NCBI RefSeq assembly: GCF_013155295.1
Contig: NZ_JABJXT010000021.1
Location: 1-64,000 of the forward strand
From: Pseudogemmobacter hezensis
Lineage (GTDB): Bacteria; Pseudomonadota; Alphaproteobacteria; Rhodobacterales; Rhodobacteraceae
Length of the DNA: 64,000 bases
Reading direction: 5' to 3'
Shown: one piece after another, positions 44,880 to 53,576 of the stretch
Numbering within the stretch: the stretch's first letter is position 1
Layout: each line of letters opens with the position of its first letter
The notes under the pieces: generated by a model
Told to the model about the DNA's origin: nothing
Database searches by the model: none
Seen by the model: only the letters and a program-made list of their open reading frames with translations
Program-made: the position numbers and the translations under genes

Positions 44880-45658
44880 GCCTCGTTTCGCTTATCCGGG
44901 TGCCGTTCATCCGAAGGGGGCGTCCTGTCGGGGCTTTGGTCGGGGCTTTGGTCGGGGGGCGCATCCAGAATCACCGGCGGCGGATCAGAGGGCGGGGCTG
45001 CATCCGGCGGTTTGGCATAAAGCGGTGCAGGGCGGTTGACCCCGGCTGTCAGGCTTTGGCGGCCGGTTGCAAATTTCCAGCTGGCGACGCGGATCAGCCG
45101 GGCGGGAATATCGGCCAGCTCGCCGGGCGCGGCCTCGGCGGCGAAGCGCGGGGCGATTTCATCGGCGCGATGGCCGGTGATCCGCATGCGGCCGGGCATT
45201 GCCAGCCAGGCGGGCGGATTGGCGGGGTCGATCAGCATCGGTGCCGCCTGGGCATCGCCAAAGCGGAAGGGCTGCACAAAGGCCTCGCCACGCGGAGCGG
45301 CCAGGCTGACCAACTCGGCGGAATGGGCCTCGGGGCTGGCGGGATCGCGCATCAGCTCGAATGTCGAGATCCCGGCCAGCGGCAGTCTCAGCCCAAGCGC
45401 CAGCCCCCGCGCCGCCGCCACCGCAATTCTGACGCCGGTGAAATTGCCCGGACCAATGCCAACCGCCAGCGCTGCCAGCTGCGGCCAGCTGATCGCGGCC
45501 TCATCCAGCAAGTCTTCGAGCAGCGGCATCAGGCGCTCTGCCTGGCCTTTCTGCATCTGCTCATAGCGTTGAAACAGACCGCGCGGCGTCACCAAAGCGG
45601 CCGCGCAATGCGCGGCCGATGTGTCGAAAGCCAGAAGGGGAAAGGGGGCGCCCGTCAT
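44876..45658 (-). CDS. tsaB: tRNA threonylcarbamoyladenosine biosynthesis protein TsaB
   Basis: TsaB partners TsaD and TsaE in making t6A37 on ANN-decoding tRNAs. The 260-residue product has the ASKHA N-terminal LLAFDTSAAHCAAALVTPRG, the LMPLLEDLLDEA segment near residue 44 and ALAVGIGPGNFTGVRIAVAAARGLALGL near 64. A C-terminal extension of about 45 residues is Pro/Asp-rich and contains DQSPDQSPDR, encoded by a 12-nt tandem duplication; it is not part of the family fold. The gene follows the nfu gene by 12 bases and overlaps rimI. Confidence 0.88.
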   Translation of the reverse strand: MTGAPFPLLAFDTSAAHCAAALVTPRGLFQRYEQMQKGQAERLMPLLEDLLDEAAISWPQLAALAVGIGPGNFTGVRIAVAAARGLALGLRLPLAGISTFELMRDPASPEAHSAELVSLAAPRGEAFVQPFRFGDAQAAPMLIDPANPPAWLAMPGRMRITGHRADEIAPRFAAEAAPGELADIPARLIRVASWKFATGRQSLTAGVNRPAPLYAKPPDAAPPSDPPPVILDAPPDQSPDQSPDRTPPSDERHPDKRNEA

Positions 45659-45670
45659 CTTGTGAAAATG

Positions 45671-46234
45671 TCAGGCCGCGACCGGACGCACCTCGGTCAC
45701 CTCGGGGATGTAATGGCGCAGCAGGTTTTCAATGCCCATCTTCAGCGTCAGCGTCGAAGAGGGGCAGCCCGCGCAGGCGCCCTGCATATGCAGATAGACC
45801 ACGCCGCGATCAAAGCCGTGGAAGGTGATGTCGCCGCCGTCCTGGGCGACAGCAGGCCGCACGCGGGTGTCAAGCAGCTCTTTGATCTGGCTGACGATAC
45901 CTTCGTCGGCGCTGTCGAAATTGGCGCCATGACCATCGCCTGCGCCCTCACCGTCGATGACGGCCTGGCCGGACTGGAAATGCTCCATGATCGCGCCGAG
46001 GATCTGCGGCTTGATATGGGGCCATTCCACCGCCTCGTCTTTGGTGACGGTGACGAAATCGCTGCCAAGGAACACGCCGGTCACACCGCCTGCTGCAAAG
46101 ATGCGGCGCGCCAGCGGCGATTTTGCCGCAACCTCGGCATTGGGGAAATCGGCGGTGCCCATTTCAAGCACGGTCTGGCCGGGCAGGAATTTCAGGGTGG
46201 CCGGATTCGGGGTAGATTCCGTCTGGATGAACAT
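45671..46234 (-). CDS. Nfu/NifU-type iron-sulfur carrier protein
   Basis: A 187-residue Fe-S scaffold/carrier. The N-terminal Nfu domain (MFIQTESTPNPATLKFLPG, IFAAGGVTGVFLGSDFVTVTK near 48) is followed by the NifU C-terminal domain with the cluster ligands in QGACAGCPSSTLTLKMGIE near residue 150. A Gly/Asp-rich hinge sits near 95-105. GGAGAAG precedes ATG 46234. It is first in the nfu-tsaB-rimI cluster; delivery of clusters to radical-SAM or other enzymes is the usual role. Confidence 0.9.
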   Translation of the reverse strand: MFIQTESTPNPATLKFLPGQTVLEMGTADFPNAEVAAKSPLARRIFAAGGVTGVFLGSDFVTVTKDEAVEWPHIKPQILGAIMEHFQSGQAVIDGEGAGDGHGANFDSADEGIVSQIKELLDTRVRPAVAQDGGDITFHGFDRGVVYLHMQGACAGCPSSTLTLKMGIENLLRHYIPEVTEVRPVAA

Positions 46235-46568
46235 GCTGCTTCTCCGACTGTACAAAAGGGATATGGCCCTCACCCCGCCGCAAGTCAACCAGGCGCGATG
46301 CCCGATTATGCGCAGGCGATGTGCGTTTTCGCGGCCCGGAGATCTGTTGGTGGGTGTATTGGCTGGAATGCGAATGACAGCCCGGGCCTTCTGACCCGAT
46401 CCCTGCTGGCCCCATCCCTTCTGGCCCCGTCATTATTGGCCCCGTCGGCTGCCCGTCAGAGGCAGCGCTGCGGCTGCCTTCGGTCGTCTGGTCCTGGACG
46501 TCAGGCCAGTGCCCCGTAAATCACGCCAATCAGTCGGGCCAATAAGTCGGGGCAGTCAGTCACGCCAA
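46235..46568. other. Spacer with two blocks of tandem repeats
   Basis: No larger gene is seen. Four 15-bp units based on CTGGCCCCGTCATTA stand at 46391-46450 and four 13-bp units based on TCACGCCAATCAG at 46521-46572. The second block runs into the stop codon of the 54-residue gene. Confidence 0.6.
46391..46450. repeat. Tandem repeat, four 15-bp units
   Basis: Units CTGACCCGATCCCTG, CTGGCCCCATCCCTT, CTGGCCCCGTCATTA and TTGGCCCCGTCGGCT are head to tail with decreasing identity. Confidence 0.7.
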
Positions 46569-46572
46569 TCAG
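46521..46572. repeat. Tandem repeat, four 13-bp units
   Basis: TCACGCCAATCAG, TCGGGCCAATAAG, TCGGGGCAGTCAG and again TCACGCCAATCAG; the first and last units are identical. The last one includes the stop codon of the small gene at 46569-46733. Confidence 0.75.
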
Positions 46573-46733
46573 GCGCGGTCTGACCCGAAATAGGCATACA
46601 TTTCGTCCAGAGCGGTCAGCGACGAAAGGCGGACGGGTGCGGGCTTGTTGCCCGGGATGGTGTAATAGACCTGAGCAGGGTCCTGAGGAACCATGGTTGC
46701 TTTAAGAATATCAACAGGGCGTTGCACCGACAT
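46569..46733 (-). CDS. Small unknown protein, 54 residues
   Basis: An intact short gene. The product starts MSVQRPVDILKATMVPQDPA and ends ALDEMYAYFGSDRA, with VYYTIPGNKPAPVRLSSL between. AAGGA stands ten bases before ATG 46733. The composition is protein-like (mixed polar/hydrophobic, low Arg) and unlike that of antisense artefacts in this GC-rich DNA. An AT-rich stretch upstream (46740-46780) could carry its promoter. I cannot name the family; it may be a conserved rhodobacterial small protein. The stop codon lies inside a 13-bp tandem repeat. Confidence 0.6.
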   Translation of the reverse strand: MSVQRPVDILKATMVPQDPAQVYYTIPGNKPAPVRLSSLTALDEMYAYFGSDRA

Positions 46734-46925
46734 GCTCGTGCATCCTTATGTAAATCACTTTGTCCACCCGCAATATAGGGCATTGCCGCAGTGCAGAAAA
46801 GTTGTGTCGCTGCAGGGCAGCATTGCGAATCCCGCATGCCTGCGCCTTTATCCGGTGCTGATGCCCCAGCCTCTGTGCCCCCCGCTGTGTCCTGGCCCCC
46901 TATACTCTGGCTCAGGGCAAAACCC

Positions 46926-47318
46926 TCAGAGAAAAAGCGCCCAGCCCAGATAAAGGCCCATCGCGCAAAGCGTCGCACCAACCGCCAGCGACCCCAGATC
47001 CTTGGCATCGCGGGCAAATTCTGACCATCCCGGCGAAAGGTGATCGACCAGCACCTCAATGGCGGTGTTCAGCGCCTCGACCATGACCAGGATCAGCAAA
47101 AGGATCGCAAAGCCGATGATCCGGCCAGGACTGAGCCCCCATGCCGCCAGCCCGATCAGGATCAGCAGGCCAAGGGTCAGCTCCTGGCGAAAGGCGCTTT
47201 CGCGCAGCAGGCGGCGCAGCCCGGCAACCGAATAGGTGGCGGCGGCGATCAGATGGCTGAACCCGGTCTTGCGGGGCGGCTTTTGCGGGGCAGAGCCTTC
47301 GGGGCCGGTTGTGGTCAT
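46926..47318 (-). CDS. dgkA: Diacylglycerol kinase
   Basis: A 130-residue prokaryotic DgkA that phosphorylates diacylglycerol in the inner membrane, recycling lipid from envelope glycan synthesis. After a short N-tail come SHLIAAATYSVAGLRRLLRESAFRQEL near residue 21 and the catalytic signature EALNTAIEVLVDHLSP near 80 with ARDAKDLGSLAV, followed by the third helix. Family length and motif positions are normal. Confidence 0.93.
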   Translation of the reverse strand: MTTTGPEGSAPQKPPRKTGFSHLIAAATYSVAGLRRLLRESAFRQELTLGLLILIGLAAWGLSPGRIIGFAILLLILVMVEALNTAIEVLVDHLSPGWSEFARDAKDLGSLAVGATLCAMGLYLGWALFL

Positions 47319-47651
47319 CGGTCTCTTGCTCCGTCAGCCGGGCGATCCGGCACTGTCATGATTGCAGACATCCCACTGATCTGGCCCCTGGCAGGCCCTG
47401 CCACAGGGCGGGCTGCCTGGGGGGTCAGCCAGGGCTTTGCCCGGATCCGGCTTTTGCTGGAATGCTGACGCAGCGGGTGGATTTTGTCCATATCCGCCCA
47501 GTTGCACATGAGTTTCATTTATAACTATATGATTTTACTTGCATATTTGCGGAATACATCTATTTCGCTGCCGCAGAAGGCCAGGCTTCGGAAGCCGCCC
47601 CGGAAACCAGGGCGTGTATCGGGAAAGCATCGCAACAGCAGGAGGTTGCAT
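47319..47651 (+). promoter_or_regulatory. mntP upstream region, AT-rich core
   Basis: The spacer contains no gene. An AT-rich core (about 47508-47562) with TTGCACATGAGTTTCATTT and, 45 bases on, TTGCATATTTGCGGAATAC differs sharply from the surrounding GC-rich DNA and is the likely promoter/operator of the manganese efflux gene. The two TTGCAYAT words could be half-sites for a metal regulator (Mur/Fur or MntR type). I found no yybP-ykoY manganese-riboswitch core. Confidence 0.4.
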
Positions 47652-48209
47652 ATGTCACCGCTGACCATAGGCATTCTTGCCGTTTCAATGTCTGTCGACG
47701 CTTTCGTGGCCTCTTTGGGGCGCGGGGCGGCGGGTCACAGCCGCGGCGTGCTGGCGGCCCTGAAAACCGGGGCGATTTTCGGCACGGTCGAGATGGTGAC
47801 GCCGCTGATCGGCTGGGGCCTGGGCATGGCGGCCAGCACCTGGGTTGAGGCGGTGGATCACTGGGTGGCTTTCGCGCTTTTGGGGGCGGTGGGGCTGCAT
47901 ATGCTGTTGCAGGCGCTGGCCCGCAAAACCAGCGAGGCAAGCCCTGCGACCAGCCTGCGGGCAACGGTGCTGACCGCGATCGGCACCTCGATCGACGCAA
48001 TGGCGGTGGGGGTGTCGCTGGCGCTGCTGGATGCCAATATCCTGGTGATCGCCCTGGCCATCGGCCTGACAACAATGGTCATGAGCGCATCCGGCATCCT
48101 GGCCGGGCGCTGGCTGGGCCAGAGCTTTGGCCGGGCGATGGAGGCCCTGGGCGGTCTTGCGCTGATCGGGATGGGGGCGCTGATCCTTTATGAGCATCTG
48201 GCGGGCTGA
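47652..48209 (+). CDS. mntP: Manganese efflux pump MntP
   Basis: A 185-residue inner-membrane exporter with six helices that protects against excess Mn(II). Conserved acidic residues lie in the membrane motifs SMSVDAFVASLGRG near residue 12 and GTSIDAMAVGVSLALLD near 112. ATG 47652 has GGAGG six bases upstream; the frame extends further up without ribosome-binding sites. Confidence 0.92.
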   Translation: MSPLTIGILAVSMSVDAFVASLGRGAAGHSRGVLAALKTGAIFGTVEMVTPLIGWGLGMAASTWVEAVDHWVAFALLGAVGLHMLLQALARKTSEASPATSLRATVLTAIGTSIDAMAVGVSLALLDANILVIALAIGLTTMVMSASGILAGRWLGQSFGRAMEALGGLALIGMGALILYEHLAG

Positions 48210-48240
48210 ACCCTGAACCCTGAGTCCTGAACTCTGAGTC
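48206..48240. repeat. Tandem repeat, five 7-bp units
   Basis: CTGAACC, CTGAACC, CTGAGTC, CTGAACT, CTGAGTC, beginning at the mntP stop codon. Confidence 0.65.
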
Positions 48241-48274
48241 CCGGGGCCTTATCGGGGCCCACCAGCCGAATCCC

Positions 48275-48730
48275 TCAGGTGATCTTTTCCAGCGTCTCTT
48301 TTGACATATCGCCCGGCACGATGGTGATCGGCGTGGGCAGGCTGCCCGAACTGCGGCTCATGGCGGTGACCAGGGGGCCGGGGCCGGATTTGTCGGTGCC
48401 AGCGCCCAGGACCAGCACACCAATCTCGGGGTCTTCGCGCATCTGCGCCAGGATCTCGGCCACGGGATCGCCCTCACGGATCACCAGCTCGGGCGCTACC
48501 CCCTGTTTGTCGCGCATCCATTTGGCAAAGACCTCGAAATGGGCCTCGATCCGCTCGCGGGCCTCGGCGCGCATCAGGTCAGAGACGCCCATCCAGTGCT
48601 GGAACTCTTCGGGGGGAATGATCGACAGGATCGTGACGCCGCCGCCGGTATGGGCCGCCCTGAGCGCCGCATAGCGCATGGCATTCAGGCATTCGCGGCT
48701 GTCATCCAGAACGACCAGGAATTTCCGCAT
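48275..48730 (-). CDS. Universal stress protein family
   Basis: A 151-residue UspA-fold protein: FLVVLDDSRECLNAMRYAALRAAHTGGGVTILSII at the start and the nucleotide-loop region IGVLVLGAGTDKSGPGPLVTAMSRSSGSLPTPITIVPG near residue 103, close to G-2x-G-9x-G(S/T). ATP/AMP binding is likely. AGGAGAAG precedes ATG 48730. Convergent with mntP. Confidence 0.88.
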   Translation of the reverse strand: MRKFLVVLDDSRECLNAMRYAALRAAHTGGGVTILSIIPPEEFQHWMGVSDLMRAEARERIEAHFEVFAKWMRDKQGVAPELVIREGDPVAEILAQMREDPEIGVLVLGAGTDKSGPGPLVTAMSRSSGSLPTPITIVPGDMSKETLEKIT

Positions 48731-48838
48731 CCGTGCTTCTCCTGCTTGGGTGGGGCAATTCTGAAACGGCGACGGGGGAAATGGCAAGTATGTCTGTCGT
48801 GATTTGTGACTCTTTGGTGGGCTGCGGGTGGGAAAACC

Positions 48839-49309
48839 CTATTCGCCACGCATCAGAAAATGGCCGGTGGCCTGGACGAAAAGGCGTTGCGGGTCATCCT
48901 GCCAGGCCTCGACATGGACGCTGGCATAGCGCCGCCCCGAGCGGTTGATCCGCGCCCGTGCAAAGGCGTCGCGCGGTTGGCCGGGGCGCAGGTAATCAAT
49001 TGTCAGGTCGATGGTTTTCGGCAGGGGCGGCAGCGCCCCGGTATTGTCCTGGCTGGCAGGGGGGACGGCCGGATATTGTCCCTGGCGCATCCCAGACCAG
49101 ACAAGACCGGCAATCGCCATCACCTCAAGAAAGGCTGCTGTCGCGCCGCCATGCAGCGCCGGGATCAGCGGGTTGCCGATCAGATCGGGCTTATAGGGCA
49201 GAACGGCGGTCAGCTCTGCCCCGGCGGTTTCAAAACGGATGCCCAGAAAGCCCAGATAGGGGATCCGCGCCGCCAGATCACGCAGGATGGTGACGTCATG
49301 CTCGCTCAT
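48839..49309 (-). CDS. PaaI-family hotdog thioesterase (second of pair)
   Basis: A 156-residue hotdog-fold thioesterase. The active-site region is [21 protein letters not shown] near residue 48; [20 protein letters not shown] near 100 forms the central strand pair. It overlaps the upstream thioesterase gene by four bases (ATGA), so the two are coupled and may form a heteromeric enzyme. Substrate CoA ester unknown. Confidence 0.82.
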   Translation of the reverse strand: MSEHDVTILRDLAARIPYLGFLGIRFETAGAELTAVLPYKPDLIGNPLIPALHGGATAAFLEVMAIAGLVWSGMRQGQYPAVPPASQDNTGALPPLPKTIDLTIDYLRPGQPRDAFARARINRSGRRYASVHVEAWQDDPQRLFVQATGHFLMRGE

Positions 49310-49761
49310 CCGCGGGTCTCCGCTGTCGGGGCGGGTGCCCGTTCGATGGTAAAGGCCCCGGTCGCCATGGCCACGGGCCGGGCGGTGTCATCATCGCAGG
49401 CGGTCACCCGCACAAAGGCCACCGAGCGCGTGACATGATGGCATTCCGCGCGGGCACGGATGGTCTGGCCGGGCGTGGCCGGACGCATATAGTCGATGCG
49501 CAGATCCAGCGTGGCGGTCGAAAGCGCCCCGGTCGGGTGGCACATCACTGCCGCCCCCGATGCGGTATCCATCAGCGCCGAGACCGCGCCGCCATGGATC
49601 ACCCCGGTCGCCGGATCGCCGATCAGCCGCGCATCCCAGGGCATCGACATCAGAACCGTTCCGGCCCCAATCTCTTCGATCTGCAGCCCAAGCGCCTTTG
49701 CATGCGGCAGAGCGCTGATGAATTGATTGGCGTTTTTCAATATATCCTGCATGCCCGGCAT
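49306..49761 (-). CDS. PaaI-family hotdog thioesterase (first of pair)
   Basis: A 151-residue hotdog thioesterase with [20 protein letters not shown] near residue 52 (HGG motif and catalytic Asp) and [23 protein letters not shown] near 86. ATG 49761 follows GAGGCAG; an in-frame ATG at 49752 is possible. It precedes, with overlap, a second thioesterase gene. Confidence 0.84.
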   Translation of the reverse strand: MPGMQDILKNANQFISALPHAKALGLQIEEIGAGTVLMSMPWDARLIGDPATGVIHGGAVSALMDTASGAAVMCHPTGALSTATLDLRIDYMRPATPGQTIRARAECHHVTRSVAFVRVTACDDDTARPVAMATGAFTIERAPAPTAETRG

Positions 49762-49816
49762 AAGACTGCCTCGCGGCGCAGCTGGCAAGAGGGCAAAGGC
49801 AGGTGTCGGCGGTCGA

Positions 49817-50698
49817 TCAGGCCGATCCGCTGCCAAGCGCCTGGCGCAGCCAGCCCAATGCGGGCGCGGCGGGCAGGCTGCCCAGAAAGCCGTGATCCTG
49901 CCCGGGGGCCAGCAAAAGCCGCCCGTTCAGCGCCTGCGCCAGCGCCTTTGCATCGCGCAGGACCGGGTCGATCCCTGCGCCGAGGATGGTCAGCTTTGGC
50001 GGGCGCGGGAAGCCGGGGGCCAGCGGGTCGAAGCGCGGATCACCCGCGATCAGCCGCCCCGGATCCAGCTGGCGGTGATAAGAGGCCAGCGCCTGCGGCC
50101 CCAGCCCGTCAGCCTCATGCAGGGCGTTCTGCGGGGCGGGGATCATGCCCGGCCCGGCGCCGGGGTAGAAAAGGGTCAGATCGTCAATCCGGCGACGCTC
50201 ATCCCTGGAAAGGCCCGCCCAGGCCCAGAGCGCCACAAGGCCGCCTGCGCTGTCGCCCATCAGCCGGATCTGCCCGTCGCCCGCCAGTTGCCGCCGCACC
50301 GCCGCCGGCGCGGCCTGGCTTTGGGCGGGGAAGGGGTGCTCTGGTGCCAGGGGATAGCGGATCGAGACCACCCTGGCCCCGGTTTCCTGGGCGATCCAGG
50401 CCGTCACTACCCGATGCGTCTCGGGCGAGCCGACAATAAAGCCGCCGCCGTGGAAATAGACCACAGTTGCGGGGGGCAGGGCGGGGGGGCGTGCGGGTGC
50501 GGCTGCCTCTGGCGTGAAAATCAGCCCGCCCGGACAGGCCCCTTCCGCTGTAAGGGGCGCAATGCTGACCGCCGTGGGCAGAACCGGATGCAGCACCTCG
50601 GGGCGGGTGTCGCGCCAGTGACGCAGGGCGCTGACCGGGCCATTTATCCAGTCAGGAAGCGGGGCAGAGGTTTGGTTCGTGATCGGTGCATCTGTCAT
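49817..50698 (-). CDS. Alpha/beta hydrolase (HSL-type esterase)
   Basis: A 293-residue carboxylesterase of the hormone-sensitive-lipase group: oxyanion-hole motif [14 protein letters not shown] near residue 83, nucleophile elbow GDSAGG near 147, probable acid Asp in [11 protein letters not shown] near 242 and His in GQDHGFLG near 273. Short acyl esters or lactones are likely substrates. It is transcribed away from the DUF1111 gene. Confidence 0.85.
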   Translation of the reverse strand: MTDAPITNQTSAPLPDWINGPVSALRHWRDTRPEVLHPVLPTAVSIAPLTAEGACPGGLIFTPEAAAPARPPALPPATVVYFHGGGFIVGSPETHRVVTAWIAQETGARVVSIRYPLAPEHPFPAQSQAAPAAVRRQLAGDGQIRLMGDSAGGLVALWAWAGLSRDERRRIDDLTLFYPGAGPGMIPAPQNALHEADGLGPQALASYHRQLDPGRLIAGDPRFDPLAPGFPRPPKLTILGAGIDPVLRDAKALAQALNGRLLLAPGQDHGFLGSLPAAPALGWLRQALGSGSA

Positions 50699-50735
50699 CT
50701 GCTCATGCTCCGATCTCCCGATCTGTTACGCGCAA

Positions 50736-50767
50736 GTCAGGGCCAGTATTTGCGCTTTGGCCCTGAC
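50736..50767. repeat. 10-bp perfect inverted repeat between divergent genes
   Basis: Arms GTCAGGGCCA and TGGCCCTGAC are separated by 12 bases in the space between the esterase gene and the DUF1111 operon. It could be an operator or a leader hairpin. Confidence 0.5.
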
Positions 50768-50930
50768 GGCCCCGATCATGCGCCTCGTTACAGCCTGCAG
50801 CAAGGTCTGGCGTGCGAGAGGGCAAACGCGCGGATGCGACGGGCTGCCACAGCGCACAGAAGGCGCGCATTTTCCGATTGAAAGACTTTGGAAAAAGGAT
50901 CAGGCAAGGGGTGTTCAGGGAAATTTCACT

Positions 50931-52532
50931 ATGTTTCGTCCTCGGTCTGCCACTGCTGCTATGCTGCTTCTGACGTTGTCCTGCCTGCCGCTTGCGGCGC
51001 AGGACGGCCCGGTGGCACAGTCCGAATTGGCCCCCGAAGCCGCCCCCGAAACAGCATCTGCTACGCAGTCCTGGCTCGACCTCGACGACCGCCATCTGCA
51101 GATAATCCCGCGCACCAGGCCCGAGGCTGCCCGTATCAGCCGCGTGCTGGCCCCGGTCAGCGATTTCACAAAGCCCGAACCGTTTGAGCTGATGCAGGGC
51201 GGCGCGGGCACGGTGCGGGTGCGCCCCAATGCCGATGCCTTCTCGATCCTGTCGGGCAATATGCCATTCGAGCGCGAGATGGACTTCAAGCTGGGCAATG
51301 CGCTTTTCCGCAAGACCTGGGTGGCCGCGCCCTCTTCGACAAAGGCCTCAGACGGGCTGGGGCCGCTTTACAATGCCCGGGGCTGCCAGGATTGCCACCT
51401 GAAAGACGGGCGCGGCCATCCGCCGACCACGCCTGATGAGCCCCGCGTCTCGATGTTCCTGCGCCTCTCTGTGCCGGGGGGCGAGGTGCCGATGGGCATC
51501 ACCGACTGGATCGCGACCGCGCCAGAGCCGGTTTACGGCGGCCAGCTGCAGGATTTCGCCGCCCCCGGCCATGCCGCCGAGGGCCGGATGGAAATCACCT
51601 ATAGCGAAGAGCCGATAACGCTGGCCGATGGCACAGTGGTCAGCCTGCGCCGCCCGGACTATGCGATCTCGAACCCGGGCTATGGTGATTTCGCGCCCGA
51701 TCTGCAGATCTCGCCCCGGATCGCGCCGCAGATGATCGGGCTGGGCCTGTTAGAGGCGATCCCGGCCGCCGACATCATCGCGCTGGCCGATCCCGATGAT
51801 GCCGATGGCGACGGGATCTCAGGGCGGATCTCTGTCGTGCCTTCGCAGGAATATGGCGTGCCGATGCTGGGGCGCTTTGGCCTGAAAGCGGGCACGCCCA
51901 CGGTGCGCCAGCAATCGGCGGATGCGTTTTCCGGCGATCTTGGCCTTTCGACGCCGATTCTGACCCAGCCCTGGGGTGACTGCACAACGGCCCAGACCGC
52001 CTGCCGCGAGGCCCCCCACGGCCAGGAGCCAGGCATCCGCGACGGGCTTGAGGTTGACGCCGAAAGCCTGGAGCTGGTCACCTTCTACTCGCGCAACCTT
52101 GCCGTGCCGGAACGCCGCAATATCGACGACCCCCAGGTCTTGCGCGGCAAAGAGCTGTTTTACGGGCTGAACTGCACCGGCTGCCATCATCCGAAATTCG
52201 TCACCAACCGCCTGAAAGATCAGCCCGAACAAAGCTTTCAGTTGATCTGGCCCTATACCGATCTTTTGCTGCATGACATGGGCGAGGGGCTGGCCGACAA
52301 CCGCCCCGAGGGCCGCGCCAATGGCCGCGAATGGCGCACGCCGCCTTTGTGGGGGATCGGGCTTACGCAGCAGGTTTCCGGGCACAGCAATTTCCTGCAT
52401 GATGGCCGGGCGCGATCGCTGCTTGAGGCGGTGCTCTGGCATGGCGGCGAGGCCCAGGGGCCGCGCGATGCGGTCATTGCCCTGCCCACCGCCGACCGCG
52501 AAGCCCTGATCGCTTTCCTGGAGAGCCTTTGA
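50931..52532 (+). CDS. DUF1111 dihaem oxidoreductase-like protein
   Basis: A 533-residue periplasmic protein of the DUF1111 (dihaem thiol-oxidoreductase-like) family. A signal peptide (MFRPRSATAAMLLLTLSCLPLAA) is followed by two c-type haem sites: RGCQDCHL near residue 148 and LNCTGCHHP near 417. GMGPL-like SDGLGPLYNARGC precedes the first. It is the first gene of a three-gene operon with imelysin and DUF1513; in other bacteria such clusters respond to iron. AGGGAA stands upstream of ATG 50931. Confidence 0.88.
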   Translation: MFRPRSATAAMLLLTLSCLPLAAQDGPVAQSELAPEAAPETASATQSWLDLDDRHLQIIPRTRPEAARISRVLAPVSDFTKPEPFELMQGGAGTVRVRPNADAFSILSGNMPFEREMDFKLGNALFRKTWVAAPSSTKASDGLGPLYNARGCQDCHLKDGRGHPPTTPDEPRVSMFLRLSVPGGEVPMGITDWIATAPEPVYGGQLQDFAAPGHAAEGRMEITYSEEPITLADGTVVSLRRPDYAISNPGYGDFAPDLQISPRIAPQMIGLGLLEAIPAADIIALADPDDADGDGISGRISVVPSQEYGVPMLGRFGLKAGTPTVRQQSADAFSGDLGLSTPILTQPWGDCTTAQTACREAPHGQEPGIRDGLEVDAESLELVTFYSRNLAVPERRNIDDPQVLRGKELFYGLNCTGCHHPKFVTNRLKDQPEQSFQLIWPYTDLLLHDMGEGLADNRPEGRANGREWRTPPLWGIGLTQQVSGHSNFLHDGRARSLLEAVLWHGGEAQGPRDAVIALPTADREALIAFLESL

Positions 52533-53572
52533 TGTCCCGCCTGTCTTTTGCCGCCCTTGTCCTTGCAACCCTTGGCGCGTCTTTTGGCCCAGGCCCGGCG
52601 CGGGCCGATATGGATCAGGCGGTGCGTGGCGTGATCATCCCGGCCTATGCCGGGTTTGCCCGGGCCGCGGCGGCGCTGAATGACGAGGTCACGGCGCAGT
52701 TCGACAGCAGTGGCACCTGCAACCCCGAGGCCCTGCGCCCCGCCTATAACAAGGCTTTTGACGCCTGGATGTCGGTTTCATGGCTGCATTTCGGCCCGTC
52801 CGAGGATGAGGGGCGCGGCCTTGCGATCCGCTTTTGGCCCGACCCGAAGGGCCTTGGTGCCAAGGCGCAACGCGCCCTGCTGATCGGTGATCCGGCCAAT
52901 CTGCAGCCTGAAAAATTCGCGGTGCAATCGGTCGCAGCGCGGGGGCTGACCGGGCTGGAACGCCTGCTTTACCCAGGCGCTGAGCCCGAGGCCGATCCCT
53001 GCCCGCTGATCCGCGCCACCACCACCGATATGGCGGCGCTGGCCGATGCGCTGGTGCAGGGCTGGGGCGAAAGTGCCGATGCCCCCGGTTTCGCCCGGGC
53101 GCTGTTGCAGCCCGGATCCGAAGCGCCCGGCTCTGAAGAGAGCCCCCGCTATCGCAACCAGACCGAGGCGCTGCAGGCGCTGTTCACCCAGCTGATGGGC
53201 GGTCTCGAATTCATCGCCGATCAGCGCCTTGGCCGTCCGCTGGGCAGTGATGACAAGCCGCGCCCCGAACGCGCCGAGGCCCGGGCCTCGGGGCGGGCAA
53301 CCCGCAATATCTCGCTGGAGCTGCAATCTATCCGCCGCCTTGTCGCCGGGCTGGAGCCTGGCGCCGAGGCCACGCTGCAGGCGCTGGACCGCGCTATATC
53401 CGAGGCGGGCCGCCTGAATGAGCCGCAGATGGCCGGCGTCAGCGACCCGGCGCGGCGCAAACAGATCCTGTTGCTGCAACGCTATGTGCGGGCGGCGCGG
53501 GCGACCGCGCTCAGTGAAATGGCCCCGGCGCTGGGCGTGGGGCTTGGCTTCAACTCGCAGGACGGAGACTGA
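52529..53572 (+). CDS. Imelysin-family protein
   Basis: A 347-residue exported helical protein (signal MSRLSFAALVLATLGASFGPGPARA). The imelysin/IrpA fold comprises two helical bundles; segments AYNKAFDAWMSVSWLHFGPSEDEG near residue 70 and ARGLTGLERLLYPG near 130 are typical of the subgroup found beside DUF1111. The classical GxHxxE motif is here only partly recognisable, as GLERLLYPG. Family members are iron-regulated and may bind metal. ATG overlaps the DUF1111 stop. Confidence 0.87.
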   Translation: MMSRLSFAALVLATLGASFGPGPARADMDQAVRGVIIPAYAGFARAAAALNDEVTAQFDSSGTCNPEALRPAYNKAFDAWMSVSWLHFGPSEDEGRGLAIRFWPDPKGLGAKAQRALLIGDPANLQPEKFAVQSVAARGLTGLERLLYPGAEPEADPCPLIRATTTDMAALADALVQGWGESADAPGFARALLQPGSEAPGSEESPRYRNQTEALQALFTQLMGGLEFIADQRLGRPLGSDDKPRPERAEARASGRATRNISLELQSIRRLVAGLEPGAEATLQALDRAISEAGRLNEPQMAGVSDPARRKQILLLQRYVRAARATALSEMAPALGVGLGFNSQDGD

Positions 53573-53576
53573 GGCA

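Noticed and set aside
46391-46572. CRISPR-like array
   Set aside because: Units are 13-15 bp, contiguous and imperfect with no spacers; these are simple tandem duplications, and no cas genes are present.
47319-47651. Manganese riboswitch (yybP-ykoY) before mntP
   Set aside because: I looked for the conserved core and paired stems and did not find them.
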